Source of the DNA: Candidatus Thorarchaeota archaeon
GTDB lineage: Archaea; Asgardarchaeota; Thorarchaeia; Thorarchaeales; Thorarchaeaceae
Direction of reading: 5' to 3'
Length of the DNA stretch: 21,979 nucleotides
Assembly: GCA_016840385.1 (NCBI GenBank)
Contig: JAEOSL010000055.1
Location: 1-21,979 of the forward strand
The notes beneath the pieces were generated by a model, which had not been told where the DNA came from, ran no database searches, and saw nothing but the letters and a program-made list of their open reading frames with translations. A program made the translations under genes and the position numbers. Of the stretch, positions 1 to 7,432 are shown one piece after another (position 1 is the first letter of the stretch; every line of letters starts with the position of its first letter).

Positions 1-93
1 AGCCTTGAATGCCTCTTGAATAAGTCTAACATCTCCCGGATTGTCTTCAATGAGCAAGATTGTTATTGGGAGGTTTGCGATTTTTGGATTCAT
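1..93 (-). CDS. Response regulator receiver domain (partial, N-terminus only)
   Basis: Only the first 31 residues lie in the window; the gene continues past the left edge. After a short lead they read ITILLIEDNPGDVRLIQEAF. This is the first strand and first acidic pocket (the ED pair plus N-P-G-D) of a CheY-like receiver, in the form typical of Rcp1-type single-domain regulators paired with phytochrome-like histidine kinases. The phospho-acceptor Asp lies further left and is not visible. The ATG overlaps the stop of the upstream kinase gene as ATGA, so translation is probably coupled, and this regulator is the natural phosphorylation partner of HK1. Whether an output domain follows the receiver cannot be told. 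Confidence 0.85.
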   Translation of the reverse strand, partial: MNPKIANLPITILLIEDNPGDVRLIQEAFKA

Positions 94-800
94 TTGATTA
101 TCCGCTCCTTTGGAACTGTGAAGAAGAATGTTGAACCGTCATTCAGTTTTGATTCCACCCTAATCTTTCCACCAAGACCTTCTATAACTCTTTTGCAAAC
201 CGATAGACCGATGCCAGTTCCAGGATATTTGTCCCTCGGGTGCAGCTTTTGAAATACGTCAAAGATACGTTTGTAGTGTTCTTCAGGAATGCCAATGCCG
301 TTATCAGCTACAGAGAATTCCCACATGTCAACACCTTCAGCAGCTTTGATGATTATCTTCGGAGGCTTTTCACTTCTGAATTTTATTGCGTTTGCGATTA
401 GGTTCTGAAACAACATGGACATCCCGCCTCGATTCGCCATTATTGAGGGTAGATGCCCACTATCTATGTTGGCTCCAGATTCTTTGATAGATATCTTCAG
501 GTTGGTCAGAACTTCTGCTACAATGGTATTGCAGTCAACTTCCTCTTCTGACAGCGGTTGCTTTCCTGCTCTTGAAAACTGGAGCAAGTCAATGATCATT
601 TCTCGTACACGTTTTGCACCGCCAACCGCATAATCAATGAATTCAATCCCATCAGCGTCAAGTTTGTCCTTGTAACGGTCCTCGATTAATTGAAGATAAG
701 ATACTATCATTCTCAGAGGTTCTTGCAGATCGTGTGAGATTACGTATGCAAATTGTTCTAGTGCTTCATTAGACCTGGTTAGCTCAGTAGTTCGTTCTTC
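90..800 (-). repeat. Kinase-module direct repeat, copy 1 (in HK1)
   Basis: This stretch encodes HK1 residues 208-443 and aligns without gaps to 3615-4325. I counted about 44 differences in 236 residues, so about 80% protein identity; the DNA is similarly close with long identical runs. The copies are in the same orientation, 3525 bp apart, bracketing the SBP gene. Confidence 0.85.
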
Positions 801-1421
801 TACTACAACAGCTAAACGGTTTCCCTCAGCTAAATCATATTCTAGCCTTTGTATTAGATTAAACGATAAAGCGAAAATAGTCAAAGTGAGGACCATGACT
901 ACACTCGAACTCACTAGGAAGAGCTGAGCGGCTTGATTCTTCTCAGCTGTTCCCGCACTAGTTCCTATTACAACATAGACAAAGAATCGAGGGGTGACTT
1001 CATCTAGACCATAGATTATAGAAACACTGACAAGAGTTTCGTTTGTGTAAAGTATGACTTCGCCAGAATTCTGGACGTCAAGCAAGCTAGCATCCAAAGT
1101 AGGTATTTCATTCACACTTAGACCCAAGTATTCTGGGTTCATCGAGTAGTACACATTATAGTCAACGCCAATAACCATTCCATCAATGAGATTTTCCCCA
1201 ATCAGTTCGCTCATTTCATCACTATCTTCAACAGCATCATAGCTCAAGTGTCCGGCATTCATCAACTGACCAGGAATCCGAACCTGCGATTCAACACGTG
1301 TATCAACAGCTTCAGAAATGCTCAGCACATAGAACGAACCTACAATTGCGAGAACGATTATCTCAGCTATGATTATTGCGGCACCAATCTTGAAGACCCG
1401 TTTCCTGAAATACTGTTCCAT
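90..1421 (-). CDS. Membrane sensor histidine kinase HK1 (small extracytoplasmic sensor, no HAMP)
   Basis: Residues 11-34 form a first transmembrane helix, about 35-162 an extracytoplasmic sensor, and 163-190 a second helix. A short coil leads straight into a HisKA domain, with no clear HAMP. The H-box is YVISHDLQEPLR with phospho-acceptor His230. The ATPase part shows the N-box FQNLIANAIKF (340-344), the G1 box DNGIGIP (373-379) and the G2 box GTGIGLSVCKR (401-411), so it should be active. The HDLQEPLR form of the H-box is that of phytochrome-like kinases that use Rcp1-type regulators, which fits the receiver gene that follows. It starts 2 bp after the SBP stop; a GAGAGG ribosome site lies within the SBP end. 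Its catalytic half is about 80% identical to HK2, but the sensor is unrelated. The ligand is unknown. Confidence 0.9.
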   Translation of the reverse strand: MEQYFRKRVFKIGAAIIIAEIIVLAIVGSFYVLSISEAVDTRVESQVRIPGQLMNAGHLSYDAVEDSDEMSELIGENLIDGMVIGVDYNVYYSMNPEYLGLSVNEIPTLDASLLDVQNSGEVILYTNETLVSVSIIYGLDEVTPRFFVYVVIGTSAGTAEKNQAAQLFLVSSSVVMVLTLTIFALSFNLIQRLEYDLAEGNRLAVVVEERTTELTRSNEALEQFAYVISHDLQEPLRMIVSYLQLIEDRYKDKLDADGIEFIDYAVGGAKRVREMIIDLLQFSRAGKQPLSEEEVDCNTIVAEVLTNLKISIKESGANIDSGHLPSIMANRGGMSMLFQNLIANAIKFRSEKPPKIIIKAAEGVDMWEFSVADNGIGIPEEHYKRIFDVFQKLHPRDKYPGTGIGLSVCKRVIEGLGGKIRVESKLNDGSTFFFTVPKERIIK

Positions 1422-1423
1422 GA

Positions 1424-3475
1424 TTAGGTTCCTCTCATCGGTCTTTTGTAACCAATGCGAAAACCATCAAAGACCAAAGCGATGAGCTGAGAGTCTGGTG
1501 TTACATTGGAAACAAACCTGTCTAATAGGGATATTGTAGATGAGTTTTGAGGGTCGATATAGTATTGGCAGGGGTTGGTTGGTGCAGGGGTCGGATATGT
1601 ATAAGATTTCGGCATTGTTTGTGGCACGTTATGAAAGTATGATTTGACAACCATGTAGCCATTTCTATTTCTGCAAATCCCCATGGAATAGAATTCTTCT
1701 TCTGCGATAGTCATAATCTGATTCAATATCGATACGATTGCATCTGAATTATTTGCAAACCTGATCTGATCAAAAAGCTCTAGCTGTTCTAATGCTGGTG
1801 CTGGAGGTTCTTCCCCTAAGCTATTATTCGCATACCATCTACCCCAATCATATCCCCAAAGAGTATTAGTTGAGGGGATGAAATCTCCACCCTTCAAATA
1901 TGTGGCGAAATATCCTTCTCTAGAGGCCACAACTGTTGCATCATCGTCAGCCTTTGATACACTTGAAACAGCTTCTACATTCACAATAATGCCCAAATCA
2001 AGCCAGTATTCAACGAGCATCTCTGAGGCTCTATAGTAATTCCCACCTACTCCTTCTGTCACAGATATTGTGAAATTGATTCGATGTCCAGTGGGAGTTA
2101 GACGGTATCCTTGAGGATCAAAGGTGTCGTAACCAGATGCATTCAGTAGTTCATCTGCTAGAGTCAAGTTGAAATCAGTATATTGGGTTGCCATACCCTC
2201 TCTGTAGTAGGGTGCTTCTTCTCGTGGTGCAATTTGGCATGGCAGAAGATCTTCACCAAATACGTTTTCAACAATCGCTGTTCGGTTTATGGCATAGGAT
2301 AGAGCAATGCGGAAAGTCTTGTTCGTAAAGACACTCTTCAAAATAGGATCATCATGGGCAAGATTCAGCTGGACATGGAGTGCATTGTAACGTGGATTCA
2401 ATGTTGTATGAAGAGTATAATCACCCTCGGTCATGTTCCCAATAAAATAATCATAGTAGTTGGCGATGTTAAATCCTTTATGCTGTGCGTCCAATTCACC
2501 ATCAATTGCTGCCTGGAGAACTTCAGCACCAGAGGAGTATATGGTAATATTCACCCTATCGATGTATGGCAATTGGTTATAGTCCGTGTCAATCTTCCAA
2601 TAATACGGATTGCGCTCCATAATCACATACGTGGAGTTTTCATCGAATGCGTCTTGGTATGTCCATGCGTGTAATGTAGGTATGTCTGGATTATATAGCC
2701 AATTTCTCTTGGCTTTATACAGTGCCACCCAGTCGCTAGCACCTGTTTCGTTAATCAAATCGTCAATCCCCTCTGGATTGTAATCAGGATGAAACTGACT
2801 CAAATAGTGCTTGGGTCGGAGAGTAACTTCATCAGATTTGATGGCAGCAAGATGGAAAAGGAATTGGCCATAGGGGCCTGGGAAGCTGAATTTGACTGTG
2901 TAATTATCGATTTTTTCGACAATAGCGGGCGTGTCATTCATGTAGAAATGACTTCTCCATTTGCTGTATAGTTCTGCGTTCAGTAGGTCTGCCTCGTACC
3001 AGAAAAGAATGTCATCGGCAGTGAAATTAACACCGTCCGACCACTTCATTCCCTCTCGAAGATGAAATGTATATTCACTTGCGTCTGAATTGACATCAAC
3101 GGACTGCGCGACATTCGGGATTACACGGGACCACGTTGAATCCCACCTCAGTAAATTCTCATAACCAATGTAAACTCGAACAAGATTTGATAATGAACTT
3201 CCGATATTTGAAGCCCCAAGTCGCCAAGTTCCATTATAGACTCCGACCTCATCAACAGGTTGGATCAACATGGGATTAGTTGGTAAGCGTTCCTCGACGG
3301 GTGGCAGTGTTCCATTCTCTACAAGGACTTCTAACATCGGAGCTTCGTTATACACACTATCCCCTGGACCACCATTTCCGTTCAGCGGAGTATTTATTGT
3401 AAGCCAGATAAGTCCTGCAGCAACAGAACTTACGATAATTATCGTAATTACAGCTATTGACTTGAACCTTCTCAC
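1424..3475 (-). CDS. Extracellular solute-binding protein, family 5 (peptide/nickel ABC type)
   Basis: About 683 residues. I chose the GTG at 3475 because an ideal ribosome site GGAGGAGG lies 7 nt upstream (3490-3483); a longer frame to 3514 would put that site inside the gene. The N-terminus is a single hydrophobic helix with no lipobox Cys, so the protein is probably membrane-anchored outside the cell. The SBP_bac_5 signature is clear: a segment near residue 140 reads YTFHLREGMKWSDG followed by FTADDILFWYE, and a later region has FRIALSYAINR. The N-terminal LPPVEERLP...GTWRLG is typical of the large peptide-binding subgroup. No permease or ATPase gene is adjacent; the next genes are HK1 and a response regulator. 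It may feed a transporter elsewhere or present ligand to HK1 (inference). Confidence 0.88.
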   Translation of the reverse strand: MRRFKSIAVITIIIVSSVAAGLIWLTINTPLNGNGGPGDSVYNEAPMLEVLVENGTLPPVEERLPTNPMLIQPVDEVGVYNGTWRLGASNIGSSLSNLVRVYIGYENLLRWDSTWSRVIPNVAQSVDVNSDASEYTFHLREGMKWSDGVNFTADDILFWYEADLLNAELYSKWRSHFYMNDTPAIVEKIDNYTVKFSFPGPYGQFLFHLAAIKSDEVTLRPKHYLSQFHPDYNPEGIDDLINETGASDWVALYKAKRNWLYNPDIPTLHAWTYQDAFDENSTYVIMERNPYYWKIDTDYNQLPYIDRVNITIYSSGAEVLQAAIDGELDAQHKGFNIANYYDYFIGNMTEGDYTLHTTLNPRYNALHVQLNLAHDDPILKSVFTNKTFRIALSYAINRTAIVENVFGEDLLPCQIAPREEAPYYREGMATQYTDFNLTLADELLNASGYDTFDPQGYRLTPTGHRINFTISVTEGVGGNYYRASEMLVEYWLDLGIIVNVEAVSSVSKADDDATVVASREGYFATYLKGGDFIPSTNTLWGYDWGRWYANNSLGEEPPAPALEQLELFDQIRFANNSDAIVSILNQIMTIAEEEFYSMGICRNRNGYMVVKSYFHNVPQTMPKSYTYPTPAPTNPCQYYIDPQNSSTISLLDRFVSNVTPDSQLIALVFDGFRIGYKRPMRGT

Positions 3476-3542
3476 TTGGATTCCTCCTCCTTCTCTAATT
3501 CTCAAAATACCCAAAGTAGAGGCTTATTACATAGTGATTAAG

Positions 3543-3553
3543 ATAAATAAATC
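3543..3553 (-). promoter_or_regulatory. Possible TATA element upstream of SBP-HK1-regulator
   Basis: The 139-bp gap between HK2 and SBP is the largest break in this cluster. On the minus strand it carries an A/T-only stretch reading GATTTATTTATC. An archaeal TATA box here would start transcription near 3517-3520, leaving a leader of about 40 nt that contains the strong GGAGGAGG ribosome site. Sequence resemblance only. Confidence 0.35.
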
Positions 3554-3614
3554 AATTGTGAGGGTAATAATTATGGAAAATGATGTAAATGCGCTCTCAC
3601 TGATTCAAGAGGAC

Positions 3615-4325
3615 TCACGTGATTATTCGTTCTTTTGGAATTGTGAAGAAGAACGTCGAGCCTTCATTCAGTTTTGATTCCACCCTAATCTTCCCTCCAA
3701 GACCTTCTATAACTCTTTTACAAATCGATAGTCCGATGCCAGTTCCCGGGTATTCTTTCCTAGAGTGGAGCTTTTGGAATACGTCAAAGATTCGGTTATG
3801 GTGTTTCTCTGGAATGCCAATGCCGTTGTCAGCCACGGAGAATTCCCACATGTCAGCACCTTCATGGGCTTTGATGACTATCTTCGCGGGCTTCTCATCC
3901 ATGAATTTTATTGCGTTTGCGATTAGATTCTGGAACAGCATGGATATCCCCCCGTGATTTGCCATTATTGAGGGTAGATGTCCGGTATCTACACTAGCTC
4001 CTGATTCTTGAATAGATATCTCCAGGTTGGCCAGAACATCCTCAACAATACTATTGCAGTCAATTTTCTCTTCTGATAATGATTGTCGTCCGGCCCTTGA
4101 AAATAGTAGCAAGTCAGCAATCATTTCTTGCATGCGTTTTGAACCGTCAACAGCGAAATTGATGAATTCATTCCCATCGGCGTCGAGCTGATCAATGTAA
4201 CGGCCCTCGATTAATTGTAGATATGATACTATCATCCTTAGTGGTTCTTGAAGGTCGTGTGAGATTACGTATGCGAATTGTTCTAGTGCTTCATTGGACC
4301 TAGTTAGTTCCTTGGTTCGTTCTTC
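3615..4325 (-). repeat. Kinase-module direct repeat, copy 2 (in HK2)
   Basis: This stretch encodes HK2 residues 415-650, the second copy of the catalytic module in HK1. Similarity begins at the coil just before the H-box (EERTxELTRSNEALEQFAYV) and runs to the last codons; upstream of it the two genes are unrelated. That sharp boundary points to module duplication or gene conversion. Confidence 0.85.
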
Positions 4326-5567
4326 TACCCGTTTTTCAAGTTCGATATTGGAGTTGATCAGAGTGTCAGCCATTACGTTAACCGACTGGGCCAATGCTTC
4401 CATTTCATCACCTGATGAAACATTAGCTCTATAGGACAAATCCCCTTCATTAATCTTACTCGCTGCATCGATGAGTGTTGATATGGGTTCTGTGATTAAT
4501 CGGGTAATGACTAAACCAACAGTAATAATAATGACTGATGATAGGATAGATGTTATTATTTGCAAAGTGAGCGTTTGATACATGAGGGCATATGCCTCAA
4601 CGATATCCATCTTAACAACAATGCCCCAGTCAAGTTCAGGCAAATATCGTGTTACAGCAATAACCGGGTGGTCGAGGTAATCGTAAGCTTCAGTGAATGT
4701 ATCTTCAACACCTAGTAGAGCATGTGTAATAGGAGCGGCAAGATTGTCTTTTGATAATGTTAGATTGAGAAGCGCTTGTGGCATGTGCCTTAGCCTCGAA
4801 ATAAATAGTGCATCTCCATTTTCATCGCGTTTTGCTACGAGTGTTTCTCCTGTGTTTCCTAGACCTGTATAGTCTTGAAATACTGCGAAGAGATCGGTGG
4901 GGCAGTAATCAATTAGAATGATCCCAATTATAGTGTCATTAGAAGTTGAAGGCAAGGGTCCTACTAAGTGAGTCATAATGGTACCGTTCTTGTCGATATA
5001 GAATGCATCAGTAACCTTTTCGCTTAAACCTCTGATGATGTATTCCTCGCCTCCCAAGTCAAGACCTTGACTCGTAATGTTAGTTGAAGCCAAAACTATT
5101 CCTTCAGTAGATAGAAGAGATACGTGAGCGATCAGAGGGTTAATGGTTCGATCTTCTAGCAGACCTTCATATGCAAGTGCTTGAATGTCGATTGATGTGT
5201 TTTCTAGATACGCCTCCACATAACTTGCTTCCCGATCACTAGCAATATTTTCAATCTCTTGATGATAGTCACCAATAGTTTCATTGACTCGGCTCTCATG
5301 AATACTTGCCACAGTTGATAGATGCGACAGAATGTTTTGAGTGAGAACATTTTGTGAGGTTGGAACAGTAACAAAGAAGGTGAACGTTAGTGGTAGAATA
5401 GCGAAAACCACAATTGTCAATGCAAGTTTATTGCGGATTTTCATAATGTCCCTGATAACTAATGGTGTTCTGTATATAGGTGTATTTGAAGGTCTACTTA
5501 CCTTCCATAACCTCTTCCTTTTATTTGGTTTCTTGAAGACATAATGAATCTCAATTATCTGTGACAT
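3615..5567 (-). CDS. Membrane sensor histidine kinase HK2 (Cache sensor, HAMP, HisKA, HATPase)
   Basis: 650 residues. A transmembrane helix at about 47-68 is followed by a long extracytoplasmic sensor (70-325) whose pattern suits a double Cache domain, for example near 150 LLSTEGIVLASTN and near 310 ELDWGIVVKMD. A second helix spans 332-356, HAMP 352-405, and a coil leads to HisKA with H-box YVISHDLQEPLR (His437). N-box, G1 (DNGIGIP, 580-586) and G2 (GTGIGLSICKR, 608-618) are intact. The first ATG overlaps the DUF362 stop as TAATG, suggesting coupling; an internal ATG at residue 42 (position 5444) is an alternative that would place the first helix near the N-terminus. No receiver gene follows directly; it may share the regulator downstream of HK1. 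Confidence 0.9.
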   Translation of the reverse strand: MSQIIEIHYVFKKPNKRKRLWKVSRPSNTPIYRTPLVIRDIMKIRNKLALTIVVFAILPLTFTFFVTVPTSQNVLTQNILSHLSTVASIHESRVNETIGDYHQEIENIASDREASYVEAYLENTSIDIQALAYEGLLEDRTINPLIAHVSLLSTEGIVLASTNITSQGLDLGGEEYIIRGLSEKVTDAFYIDKNGTIMTHLVGPLPSTSNDTIIGIILIDYCPTDLFAVFQDYTGLGNTGETLVAKRDENGDALFISRLRHMPQALLNLTLSKDNLAAPITHALLGVEDTFTEAYDYLDHPVIAVTRYLPELDWGIVVKMDIVEAYALMYQTLTLQIITSILSSVIIITVGLVITRLITEPISTLIDAASKINEGDLSYRANVSSGDEMEALAQSVNVMADTLINSNIELEKRVEERTKELTRSNEALEQFAYVISHDLQEPLRMIVSYLQLIEGRYIDQLDADGNEFINFAVDGSKRMQEMIADLLLFSRAGRQSLSEEKIDCNSIVEDVLANLEISIQESGASVDTGHLPSIMANHGGISMLFQNLIANAIKFMDEKPAKIVIKAHEGADMWEFSVADNGIGIPEKHHNRIFDVFQKLHSRKEYPGTGIGLSICKRVIEGLGGKIRVESKLNEGSTFFFTIPKERIIT

Positions 5568-6391
5568 TATGCACTTGCAAATATCTCCTTGAGAGGTTCG
5601 ATACTGTTTCCTACAATTTCAAAATTCTGAATCTCACCTAGTCCATATTCATTTAACCACTTTAGATAGTCAATACTTTGAGGGTTTCTGCCAACAATAA
5701 GAGCACCCACCGAGTCACTGGCTACTGAATCTGTACTAGCTATGATTGTTTTGAAATGAACAGGAGTACCTCTCATTGGCATAAAACCCTTCAATCCAAC
5801 AAATCCGTCAATTACTGTTAATGTCGGTGGAAGAGTCTTGCATATATCGTAGACGACTTTGTGCATTCCCTTCCTGTGAAACCTGAGTTTCCATTTTGCA
5901 GTAAGCATTCCGAACATATTCTTGAGACCTAGAGTGACTCCTAAATCTGAGATGCCTTTCAGTTTTGCAGCACTGATAATTGCAGATTCTGTTGCAATTT
6001 TAGCTACTTTGAAGGATTTCAACGCCTTCCCATCGATAACTGTGAGTTCCACACTCTCATCTAAATGTCTCATATTGACAAACTCTACACCAACTCTATC
6101 GAGCATTTCTTTCATTCCAGTCTTTACAACTGCCTTGTCTGCGCTTGTGGATGTTGCATCTGTTTCAACAACGAAGACTTCTTTTCCGAGGTCTCTAACC
6201 CTATTGATGAGTGCTTCAACCATCAATGGATCGGTTGTGGTCCCAGTATCCCAAGTCTTTGAAGTAACAAAATTCACTTTGATCAGCACTCTGTCCCAAT
6301 CTGCAAGTACACCTTTGAAATCAATTCCATTCAAGGCTCTATAGACTGTTTCGAGTTCTCTTTCTCCAGTTGCTACTGATACAATAGACAT
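5567..6391 (-). CDS. DUF362 family protein
   Basis: 274 residues from an ATG at 6391, preceded by GAGGAG seven nt upstream; an in-frame start at 6427 would overlap the previous gene and lacks such a site. The sequence matches DUF362 throughout: an early VLIKVNFV, then TTTDPLMVEALINRV, a central KLKGISDLGVTLGLKNMFG, and a late IIASTDSVASDSVGALIVG. Some DUF362 proteins carry a C-terminal ferredoxin; here there are no CxxC motifs, so the protein is the bare domain and I would not call it iron-sulfur. The biochemical function of the family is not settled. It starts 17 nt after the GNAT gene and its stop overlaps the HK2 start, so it belongs to a GNAT-DUF362-HK2 unit. Confidence 0.85.
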   Translation of the reverse strand: MSIVSVATGERELETVYRALNGIDFKGVLADWDRVLIKVNFVTSKTWDTGTTTDPLMVEALINRVRDLGKEVFVVETDATSTSADKAVVKTGMKEMLDRVGVEFVNMRHLDESVELTVIDGKALKSFKVAKIATESAIISAAKLKGISDLGVTLGLKNMFGMLTAKWKLRFHRKGMHKVVYDICKTLPPTLTVIDGFVGLKGFMPMRGTPVHFKTIIASTDSVASDSVGALIVGRNPQSIDYLKWLNEYGLGEIQNFEIVGNSIEPLKEIFASA

Positions 6392-6408
6392 TTTTCTTCT
6401 CCTCTGTT

Positions 6409-7308
6409 TTAGATTTCTTTCACCCATGCGTTCATATTAGTTCTATTGAATCCCAATGAGTCGTATAAATTAGTTGCTCTCTCTGTACTTGCAGCACCCA
6501 AAATGACAATTGCTTTTGCATTGTGTTTCTGGAGTCTTCGAATACATTCGAGAACAACTGCCTTGGCAAGTCCTTTCCTTCTGTGGTCGGGATGAACACC
6601 TACTGGTTCTACCTCTGCAAGTTTGCTGATAGGATCTATCCTCCCTGTTGCAAAGGCAGCAAATGTACCATCTGATGCTACAACTACTAGATCCAATTCG
6701 GGAACATAGAATTCTGCTTCACTGTAAATTTTGAGAAGGTTACGTGTCATATTACTACAATGTGGAAAAACTGACACTTGAACAGCTCTATACTGTTCGA
6801 AATCTTGCTCAACAACCGCCTGTCGTATTTTGTAACCTTTAGGAAGTGTAATAGTACTAACTTCATAATATTCAGGGAGCACCCTGTTGTGTTCGCAAAC
6901 ACCCTTGTTCTCATACCCATGTCGTGTCAAGAGATTCTCTCTCAGTGTATCTCCAGCTTCGACTACGAAGTACATCTTGATTGGAGTGTCATCTGCCTTC
7001 ATGTCAGTTCGTTGCTTCTCTAATGATTCAACAAGAATCTCTTCGTGGTCTCGGAAGTCGGGATGAATGAAGATTCTACAATCCCCTGATGGCTTACAGA
7101 TTGTGACTGCAGCAATCTCGTCAGCATTGTTCTTCCAAATCCTTACATACTCATCTTCCTCATCCTGATATTCTGTGCCACCGGGCCCTCTCCACATATT
7201 CTCAAACATAGATGGTATCCAATTTTGAAATGTGTTAGTTAGTTTGTACGTATTGATCAAGAAATCCCTAATCTGATTAAAATCATCTTGTCGATGAAAC
7301 GCATGCAT
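6409..7308 (-). CDS. GNAT-family N-acetyltransferase
   Basis: 299 residues from the ATG at 7308; a TTG 12 nt upstream (7320) is also open. The C-terminal half is a standard GNAT fold: EVEPVGVHPDHRRKGLAKAV holds strand 4 and the acetyl-CoA pyrophosphate loop (R-R-K-G-L-A), and the end NLYDSLGFNRTN is the usual closing motif. The N-terminal half (about 1-150) is probably a second, degenerate acetyltransferase-like domain, with YFVVEAGDTLRENLLTRHGY recalling the same closing segment. No ribosome site is visible, and a TATA-like box lies close upstream, so the message may have a very short leader. It heads the unit leading into DUF362 and HK2. Substrate unknown. Confidence 0.87.
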   Translation of the reverse strand: MHAFHRQDDFNQIRDFLINTYKLTNTFQNWIPSMFENMWRGPGGTEYQDEEDEYVRIWKNNADEIAAVTICKPSGDCRIFIHPDFRDHEEILVESLEKQRTDMKADDTPIKMYFVVEAGDTLRENLLTRHGYENKGVCEHNRVLPEYYEVSTITLPKGYKIRQAVVEQDFEQYRAVQVSVFPHCSNMTRNLLKIYSEAEFYVPELDLVVVASDGTFAAFATGRIDPISKLAEVEPVGVHPDHRRKGLAKAVVLECIRRLQKHNAKAIVILGAASTERATNLYDSLGFNRTNMNAWVKEI

Positions 7309-7350
7309 CGAAATTGTCAATTATTTCACTGAGTTTCTACTAGATTTCCG

Positions 7351-7359
7351 TAATAAAAA
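7351..7359 (-). promoter_or_regulatory. TATA-like element upstream of the GNAT-DUF362-HK2 unit
   Basis: The minus strand reads TTTTTATTA here. Transcription 25-27 bp downstream would start near 7329, about 20 nt before the ATG at 7308, consistent with the absence of a ribosome site. Confidence 0.4.
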
Positions 7360-7377
7360 CATTCAGAGGAACGCAGG

Positions 7378-7411
7378 AAAAAGAGAGGTATCCCAGCTCA
7401 AGCGAGCTGGG
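7378..7411 (-). terminator. Hairpin plus T/C tract after the surface-protein gene
   Basis: A perfect 8-bp stem with a 4-nt loop (CCCAGCTC / GAGCTGGG, 7392-7411) lies 21 bp after the stop of the surface-protein gene. On the minus strand it is followed by a pyrimidine-rich tract ending in five T. This has the form of an intrinsic terminator. Confidence 0.65.
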
Positions 7412-7432
7412 CATTTACATTGATTTGTTCAA

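Noticed and set aside
3270..3677. Plus-strand open frame of 135 codons
   Set aside because: Antisense to the SBP start, the gap before it and the end of HK2; no ribosome site and no protein-like pattern.
3619..3957. Plus-strand open frame of 112 codons
   Set aside because: It lies antisense to the conserved kinase domain of HK2, and a similar antisense frame lies over HK1 only because the kinase sequences are alike.
5922..6344. Plus-strand open frame of 140 codons
   Set aside because: Fully antisense to DUF362, with Ser/Thr/Leu-rich composition typical of a shadow frame.
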